64,000 nucleotides of DNA, taken from NCBI GenBank assembly GCA_032622095.1, contig CP136065.1, positions 152,091,577 through 152,155,576 on the forward strand, in the 5' to 3' direction. The notes beneath the pieces are model-generated. The model saw only the letters and a program-made list of their open reading frames with translations. It searched no databases and was not told where the DNA came from. The stretch is from Siphonodentalium dalli. Its lineage: Eukaryota; Mollusca; Scaphopoda; Gadilida; Siphonodentaliidae. The position numbers and the translations under genes were made by a program. Of this stretch, positions 57,985 through 64,000 are shown piece by piece (position 1 is the first letter of the stretch; every line of letters starts with the position of its first letter).

Positions 57985-59037
57985 GCATGGTTTCAGGATA
58001 TCGTTAGAAAAAGACGATATTTATATCAAATAAGACGTTTTTGTCAGCGCAAAGATGCCGAAAAATTGGAAAGAGCAGCGAATGGGGTGTCTTCCGCCAT
58101 GGATTTTGGGAAGTTCACGAATGTCACAGTGGATTTCCATGCAAATCTGCGGAGCAAAATTCTGAAAGTTACGGAGTTGCACATACCTGCATACTTCTCA
58201 GTCTTCTGAGTGTGACTTGATGCGGTACTATAGTATAAGAAACAGCAGGTATTTATCTGGTGGGTCCGCTTTGTAAATTATAAAATTTTGCAATAAATAT
58301 ATTTTTGATAAATTTTTTCTGGATTTACATCACTTGACCTACATATTAATTTGTCAGATTTGAAATATCAATATTGAATATAAAATTCAAAAATAAATAC
58401 ACTAACATCTATACAAGTTCCAATCGGACCTGCCAGATAAATACCTGTTGTTTTCAAATATACCACATCAAGTCACACTCGGAAGTATGTGCAACTCTAG
58501 TTCAGTCATGAACGTAGTGCGTATCCTTCCTTGCTGGAAGCAGCAATCTGCGAAAGCGGTCATGTTGACTTAAAGAACAAATACAGAAAAGAACAAATAC
58601 AGACGAGATGATGGATCAGTCACAGGCATGCTGTTTGAGGTAAAGCTACCACCCCTCGAAGAATGAAGGAAAGAACAGTGACTGGTTCAATACCACAAAA
58701 TAGTCAAGGGGTTGGTTTCAGCCCTGCCTAAAGCCTGATTATCTAGAACACGAGAAGAAAGACACAAGGGAAATACAGCCAACAAAATTTTAGGACTGTG
58801 TCAGTCAAAATCCGGTGGAGAAGGAGGTGTGTAACAACACAGAATCGTTCCAACTTCTGCGTACCAGCAGCTCACAATACGAACACTCCTTATTTGTTAA
58901 AACAACTGTGGAATTGAACTACCTGGAACAGACTTCAGTCGGTTGTTGATGTCAGTGATATTGACGGTTTTCTATCTGCTCTGCGAGGGGAACAACAGTA
59001 TGGAGTGTTTTCAACAATGCTAACAAGGAGCTATTGC
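57985..59037 (+). pseudogene. decayed coding-like sequence split by a MITE
   Basis: After TTTCAG at about 57984 a frame runs without stop to the MITE at 58174, with protein-like composition (..KDAEKLERAANGVSS.., ..VDFHANLRSKILKV). Beyond the MITE a frame continues (..HERSAYPSLLEAAICESGHV). From about 58617 there is DGSVTGMLFEVKLPPLEE and further protein-like text broken by several stop codons. I read this as an old retroposed or transposon-borne gene copy. Family not recognised. Confidence 0.35.
58174..58497. mobile_element. MITE with long inverted repeats (324 bp)
   Basis: Ends GAGTTGCACATAC.. and ..GTATGTGCAACTC. The inner parts of the arms also pair: GAGTGTGACTTGATG and CATCAAGTCACACTC, CAGGTATTTATCTGG and CCAGATAAATACCTG. 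The left arm has an 18-bp internal insertion. No target duplication is clear. It interrupts the decayed coding-like sequence. Confidence 0.8.
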
Positions 59038-59041
59038 TTAA

Positions 59042-59263
59042 CCCTTTGAGTGCCAGGGGCCGATCTCATCGGCCCTAAACCTACAAAATAAGTCTGTTTA
59101 AGAATATAAGAATAAATTATTAAAATTGTAAAAAAAAAAAATTGTTAGGCCAATGCATTCTCTTATATATGCGAGGCGACCTATGGTCGACTCGCATATA
59201 TAAGAGAATGCATTGGCACAGGGTATATGGGTTGATACAAAAATCGACCTGGCACTCAAAGGG
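59042..59263. mobile_element. piggyBac-type MITE with TTAA flanks (222 bp)
   Basis: CCCTTTGAGTGCCAGG.. and ..CCTGGCACTCAAAGGG, with TTAA at 59038-59041 and 59264-59267. Palindrome E (59149-59217: GCCAATGCATTCTCTTATAT, CGAGGCGACC) forms the interior. This compact copy clarifies the much larger TTAA element at 18414-21672, which carries two E palindromes. Confidence 0.9.
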
Positions 59264-59404
59264 TTAAATATTTAAAAATTATGCTTGTTTATCATATATA
59301 ATAAATTATTTTTCAATTATTTCGCTTGCTGCTTATATTTATACTCCAAAATAATTTTGGATGGCTCAAACAACAACATTATCATTGCATATATTAAGTA
59401 CTAT

Positions 59405-59824
59405 ATGGGAGATTAATCTAACATTTAATGGCTGATTTAAACGCTTAAGCGTAACTCCATTACGCTTAAGCATAATTGGTTTGTATTGCCTTGCAACGTT
59501 ATATGTAATGGTAGGCCTACATGTATCTAACTTAGTAAGGTTTAATGTTCTGGGCGGATGGTAAGATTACTAGCATCGTAATTGACTGCATCAATTTCAG
59601 CTTCAGGGGAGTTTTTCCAATTCTATTACGCTTTACTTTAGCGTGAATGCATTATGTGTGATGGTAAATGAATTACGCATAAGCATAATGTAATACGCTT
59701 AAGTATGGTATAATGGAAATCTAAATTACACTTAGGCATTGCGAATTAAGCTTAAATTCATGCTTAAGCATAATGAATTACACTTAAGCGTGATTGGCAA
59801 TTAAATGTGAATTTTGCCTCCCAT
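59405..59824. mobile_element. CTTAAG-rich element, relative of 45062-46209
   Basis: ATGGGAGATTAATC..ATTTAATGGC at the left and AATTAAATGTGAATTTTGCC then TCCCAT at the right. Repeated ACGCTTAAGCGTAA-type motifs lie throughout. The flanks show only a near match (AGTACTAT against TGTACTAT displaced by 3 bp), so the target duplication is uncertain. Confidence 0.72.
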
Positions 59825-59969
59825 ATGTGTACTATTGTTGTTTCATACACTTTGCCCCACGTGTTTGGTTGTTTCGCACCATATATTTGGCCATTTCTCA
59901 CCACATGTTTTGTCGTTTCCCACAACTGTCATGCGTTGCTTTTGAAAAAATCCTTTGAAAAAGAACATA

Positions 59970-60189
59970 CAGTAATACCCAAAGTAATGACCCCTTAACC
60001 ACACCAGGATTATGGAAAATAATTCAGGATTTAGTTGGAAATATGGCTTGTTGCTATTCGTTGGAAAGCTCTCGTCGAGAGCTTTCCGATGAATGGCAAC
60101 AAGCCATATTTCCAACTAAATCCTGAAAAATTACCCATAATTCTGCTGTGGTTAAGTGGTCAATTACTTAATTACTTTGGGCATTACTG
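59970..60189. mobile_element. palindromic TA-flanked MITE, family A (copy 6)
   Basis: CAGTAATACCCAAAGTAATG.. and ..TACTTTGGGCATTACTG, TA-flanked, with the GAGAGCTTTCCGATGAATGG centre. The right arm has a short duplication (ATTACTTAATTACTT). Confidence 0.88.
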
Positions 60190-60656
60190 TATTAAGTTAT
60201 CTGATGACAACGCGCCAATTGGACACATTTTATTTTTTTTTAAATCCCAAATTGTGACAAAGTTCACGTTATTTAAAAAAAAACATATCAATAGACACAG
60301 TCTAAATAAAATTAGACCGTGTTTCATTTCTTTCTTTAATACGAGTCTGGATATCTATCAGACTGCAATATACCTTATACTAAATGATACGATTCATCCA
60401 GATTATACCGGTATGAAACTGGCCACTTGGAAGGAAACATTTATGGGGGGGGGGGGAGACAACCCCACTGTGGCATCGTCGCCACCTCGCTGACAGTCTG
60501 AAGTTAAAATGAACCTGGTTCTCTATGGATGAGTGATTCACCGATAATTGTTACTTTTGGCCTCTCATAACAAAATGCATATATACACAAGCGTATGGTA
60601 ATAGCATATATGAAGACTGGAGAAAATTTCATACTAAAATAGGTTATCAGTACATA
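60190..60656. other. no gene recognised
   Basis: AT-rich spacer with a G run near 60445-60455. The open frame that starts in the MITE (60035-60493) is not credible. Confidence 0.4.
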
Positions 60657-60806
60657 CAGTAATGCTCTAATTAATCGACCTCTTAACCAAAGCAGAATTA
60701 TGGGTAACTTTTCAGGATTTAGTCGGAAATATATTTCCGACTAAATCCTGAAAAGTTACCCATAATTCTGCTTTGGTTAAGAGGTCGATTAATTAGAGCA
60801 TTACTG
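60657..60806. mobile_element. perfect 150-bp palindrome, family A MITE (copy 7)
   Basis: Two 75-bp arms, CAGTAATGCTCTAATTAATC..GGATTTAGTCGGAAATAT and the exact reverse complement, with no spacer and no mismatch that I can find. TA flanks both ends. It lacks the GGCTTGTTGCCATTC loop module of the other copies. Confidence 0.93.
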
Positions 60807-61022
60807 TACATGTGTATATACCAATCACATGTATATTGAGTTTTTAAAAAAAGTTTCTGAACCCCTTCGGTTGTAAATAGAATGCACTCAGTGATTCTGA
60901 CTTCAAACTTGTGCCTCCTAATTATATAGGTTGATTGAGTTGAAAGGTTAGAAAATCAGTGCCCTCTCTTGAAATTATTTCTTAAGGAATAATCTCTGTT
61001 TCATATTTTGATTACAGTTTAA

Positions 61023-61365
61023 AGATGGTCTATATATTCTTATTACAAGTTTTATATATTTTCCTGGGTATAAAATAATGTCCGGAAATGCTTCAATCAA
61101 TTACTGTTCATTCTATTTTGAATTTTCTGGTATATATACTAGTATACCTACAAATAATTTGTGACATTTTACTGCTTGAGGAAACGTTCGGAGCATAGCA
61201 AGCAGGAAAATAGTAAAAAAAAGATTGTCCCAACTGATTATCAATCAGTTGTAATATTAAATGATAGAAGCGTTTCTGGACTGGTGTCTTTGACAACTTG
61301 ACTTATCATTATTATTGTATACCCTAGAAATTATAGAAAACAATTTAGGAAGAGATGATCCATCT
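61023..61365. mobile_element. TTAA-flanked foldback element, AGATGG family (copy 2)
   Basis: TTAA at 61019-61022 and 61366-61369; ends AGATGG.. and ..CCATCT. Inner segments CCTGGGTATAAAATAATG and GTCCGGAAATGCTTC pair with GTATACCC and GAAGCGTTTCTGGAC. Confidence 0.82.
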
Positions 61366-61369
61366 TTAA

Positions 61370-62023
61370 GCCAATCGAGCAAAGTTGATCTATTTCTCCA
61401 TGTTCTTCTAATAGGTGATGTTTTTATCGAATATATTTGCACATTTTACCCACTGCCGCACTGCGAGTTCATTGGTCCCTTTAATATTTCATGTAAAAGT
61501 GGTGAAAACTGTAATATTAAACAAGAACAATAGCTTTAGTTAACACAAAATTCACTGAAATATTTTCACAGTGGGGTTTCTGTGAGGAAAAAAATATTTG
61601 TTTTCCTCATAGAATCTCCACATATATATTCAGACAGACAGATGAGGAGGGGTGTTGAAAAATGCTTGGGGAAAACAGTTGTAAAGAGGGAAAGAAATTG
61701 GTTGCGGGGCTGGGTGAATTGCAGAAATGGTCAAAGGTAAAAAAGTAACATACGTGTCTGAATATATATTAACACCCCCCCCCCCCTCCAGAGCAAATTG
61801 AAATAATTTAAATCCATATACCCTGCTTTTCTCATGGCATTTGTTTTGGTGTTTTTGGTGAATAAAATTAACTTATGACTGAGATTAATCCTTCAGTCAT
61901 GATACTTTTCCAAAGATGACATTTTTTGGTATTTTTGTCTGTTTAACAAATGTTGGGGCATAAATAGAAAAAAACAATCAGTAGAGAGTGCACTGGCTTA
62001 GAAGTTCAATACAAGTATTGTTA
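61370..62023. other. no gene recognised
   Basis: AT-rich spacer with a C run at about 61776-61787. Confidence 0.4.
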
Positions 62024-62290
62024 GCTTAATGCATTCTCTTATATATGCAAGGCATCCTATGGGAGACTCGCATATATAAGAGAATGCATTGGCACAGGTT
62101 TTCAAAAAAATTCATGAAGCTCCAGTTATGGAAGGATTAATCATAAATAATGGTCTCCCATATGGCACCTTGTATATATAAAAGAATGCACTGGCTTGCA
62201 TAGTCAAGATAAATGTTGTTAGGTCAATGAATTCTCTTAAATATGTGAGTCTGCCAATGGGAGACTGGCATATATAAGAGAATGCATTGG
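62024..62290. repeat. cluster of palindrome E copies
   Basis: A hairpin at 62024-62093 (ATGCATTCTCTTATATATGC and reverse complement), a single right-arm remnant near 62165-62197, and a hairpin at 62222-62290 (AATTCTCTTAAATATGTGAG..). Each has a GGGAGAC or TCTCCC element near the tip, a feature of this local subgroup. Confidence 0.8.
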
Positions 62291-62652
62291 TATAGTGTTT
62301 TTGCAAAATTTCAGGAAGCTCCAGTCATGAAATGTGCAAAATTATTTGAACTTTCCTCTTAGAACACTTTAAATTGTAAAAAGATAGCATCGCAAGGTGT
62401 TTGGAAATCCCTTCAGTTTGTAAGTCTAACACACAATTTGTTCAAAAATAGTTTTGTCTTCATCATAGACTAATAAAGAAATCATGTTTTGTACACAATC
62501 TACATTGTAGTCAGAAAATTACTAAAACAATGAAAAGGCTGTACAAAAAATTTCTAGTTTTTGAAATATCTGACCATCATATATTGAATTTGGCTCAGTG
62601 TGATACACTCCCATTCTTGAAAACACACAACTTGAAAAATCCTTACTCTAAC

Positions 62653-62876
62653 AGATGGATTAATAATTATCTCTTTCTGTAACAATTATTTTATAGTTTC
62701 CTGTGTATAACATAATAAATATGAATCGAAGACCCTTGCCTGGAAACACTTCTATCAATTAGTATTATAATAGTATACAATCAATTTCCAGTATTTTAAT
62801 GGTATCTCCGGCTTATTTTTATAATTTTATAACCAGTAAACTATACAACACATGTTAGAGGAAGAGATAATCCATC
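62653..62876. mobile_element. foldback element, AGATGGATTA family (copy 3)
   Basis: AGATGGATTAATAATTATCT.. at the left and AAGAGATAATCCATCT at the right, with internal CCTGTGTATAACATAATAAA. The flanking TTAA is eroded to CTAAC and TTAG. Confidence 0.75.
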
Positions 62877-63033
62877 TTTAGTGAATCCTGGAAATTTGTA
62901 AATGATTAAATTTCTTCTGTAAAGCAGGAAAATAAAATCTACAAAACATGCAGTTGGAAGGACTTGGGAGACTCGAATATATAATATAACCATTTCTTGA
63001 TGGGAACTGCGCTGGTGGAGCAATGAATCATGT

Positions 63034-63210
63034 GCCAGTGCATTCCCTTATATTTGCAGATACCATACTAGGTAGCCTCACATATATAAGAGAATGCACT
63101 GGCTTACAAGGTCAAGGTAAATATTGTTAGGCCAATGTACATGTAATGTATTCTCTTACATATTCTAGGATCCCTACTGGAAACTACCATATATAAGAGA
63201 ATGCATTAGC
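63034..63210. repeat. two further palindrome E copies
   Basis: 63034-63103 (GCCAGTGCATTCCCTTATAT and AAGAGAATGCACTGGC) and 63131-63210 (GCCAATG, a TACATGTAATG insertion, TATTCTCTTA and TAAGAGAATGCATTAGC). Arms are partly diverged. Confidence 0.78.
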
Positions 63211-63373
63211 ACATGGTTTTTTCGCAATATTTCCAATGCTCCAATCATGGAAGGGTGAATGCTGCTCCCATAATGAAAGGGTTAATTGATTTTATTCCAA
63301 ATAGACATTTTTTGTTTTAGTTTTAGTTCCGACCCTCCAGGTTTGGTATTTTGTCTCATAAATGAACCACATA

Positions 63374-63551
63374 CAGTAATGCCCTAATTAATCGACTGCT
63401 TAACCACAGCAGCATTATGGGTAACTTTTCAGGATTTAGTTGGAAATATGGCTTGTTGCCATTCATCGGAAAGCCATATTTTCGACTAAATGCTCAAAAG
63501 TTACCCATAATTCTGCTGTGGTTAAGGAGTCAATTATTTAGGGCATTACTG
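63374..63551. mobile_element. palindromic TA-flanked MITE, family A (copy 8)
   Basis: CAGTAATGCCCTAATTAATC.. and ..AATTATTTAGGGCATTACTG, TA on both sides. The centre is shortened to CATCGGAAAGCCATATTTTCG. Confidence 0.88.
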
Positions 63552-63643
63552 TACTATGATGGTGGTGGTTCTGCTGAGTTTAGTAAGGCCAAATCAAATT
63601 AATGTTCTGTTTCTGAGACACTGCCACTTCATTATTATATGGG

Positions 63644-63745
63644 AGATTTCCGATGAATGGCAACAAGCCATATTTCCGACTAAATCCGGAAAAGTTACCC
63701 ATAATTCTGCTGTGGTATTGGAGTCGACTAATTAGGGCATTACTG
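63644..63745. mobile_element. half MITE, family A (copy 9)
   Basis: Only the right arm: AGATTTCCGATGAATGGC through TAATTAGGGCATTACTG, then TA. The left arm is missing. It lies 92 bp from the complete copy 8. Confidence 0.82.
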
Positions 63746-64000
63746 TAGTTTTGATTACTCTGACTACTGACGGTATACATGTACTAGCACCTGCCATAAA
63801 TCATGAATAACAGAGGTGAATCATGAGTACCGGATACAAAAAATATAGGATAGAAGCCATGGTTATTTCACACTGTTATAAATATGAAAATAATTACATT
63901 TTTGCTGCTGAAGTATTGTCCATAACTCCAGCTCATCAAGAAGTATGAGACTGAATTATATCAAAATATGTCATTTTGACAAAAAATAATCAATTTGATG
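63746..64000. other. no recognised feature
   Basis: AT-rich end of the window without visible structure. Confidence 0.4.

Noticed and set aside
60035-60493. 152-codon plus-strand frame, among the longest in the window
   Set aside because: Its first part is the family A MITE palindrome, the same translation as at other copies, and the rest is AT-rich spacer.

Overview
This is non-coding-rich animal DNA, most likely from a lophotrochozoan and probably a bivalve mollusc. The evidence is AT-rich sequence, GT-AG introns, frequent ACATGTAT words, and 'pearl'-like tandem-array elements with a 3' end of the GACGGAC plus TAGCTC-hairpin type. Almost all translated open frames are repeat noise. No bacterial-type genes, CRISPR array, rRNA or tRNA were seen.

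The only gene I can support is a C-type lectin on the minus strand. It reads right to left. A signal-peptide exon lies at 44183-44126 and two exons encoding a complete long-form C-type lectin domain at 11502-11215 and 7042-6878. A Thr-rich stalk exon is possible at 1591-1424. Every junction is phase 1. The sugar-binding Glu and Asn are replaced (G-K-P-S for G-E-P-N). If the signal exon belongs to it, intron 1 is about 32.6 kb.

Layout: 1-6.8 kb is the putative 3' part of the gene with palindromic TA-flanked MITEs. 7-11.2 kb is an intron with a ~150-bp tandem array interrupted by a second tandem block. 13.5-16.4 kb holds hAT-type and TA-type MITEs. 16.7-22.9 kb is a nested stack: a 154/164-bp array, split by a TTAA-flanked element, which itself carries a second array. 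23.6-27.3 kb is a 3.7-kb TA-flanked element without a transposase. 27.4-40.1 kb is a near-identical 6.35-kb tandem duplication, each copy with a ~155-bp satellite, followed at 40.1-40.8 kb by an older diverged partial copy. 40.8-47.6 kb holds Helitron-like elements with 3' CTAG, the satellite in inverted orientation, the signal exon, and a 1.15-kb element with an 8-bp target duplication. 50-51.2 kb has two TTAA-flanked foldback elements. 52.4-53.1 kb is a 143-bp tandem repeat. 54.5-56.3 kb is a two-plus-two inverted repeat broken by a 5'-truncated LINE. 58-59 kb holds decayed coding-like sequence split by a MITE. 59-63.8 kb is packed with small palindromic elements.

The main interest is therefore genome structure: nested insertions with readable target-site duplications and empty sites, modular array elements sharing one 3' end, and a duplication that is either very recent or an assembly artefact. 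I see no new multi-gene system.
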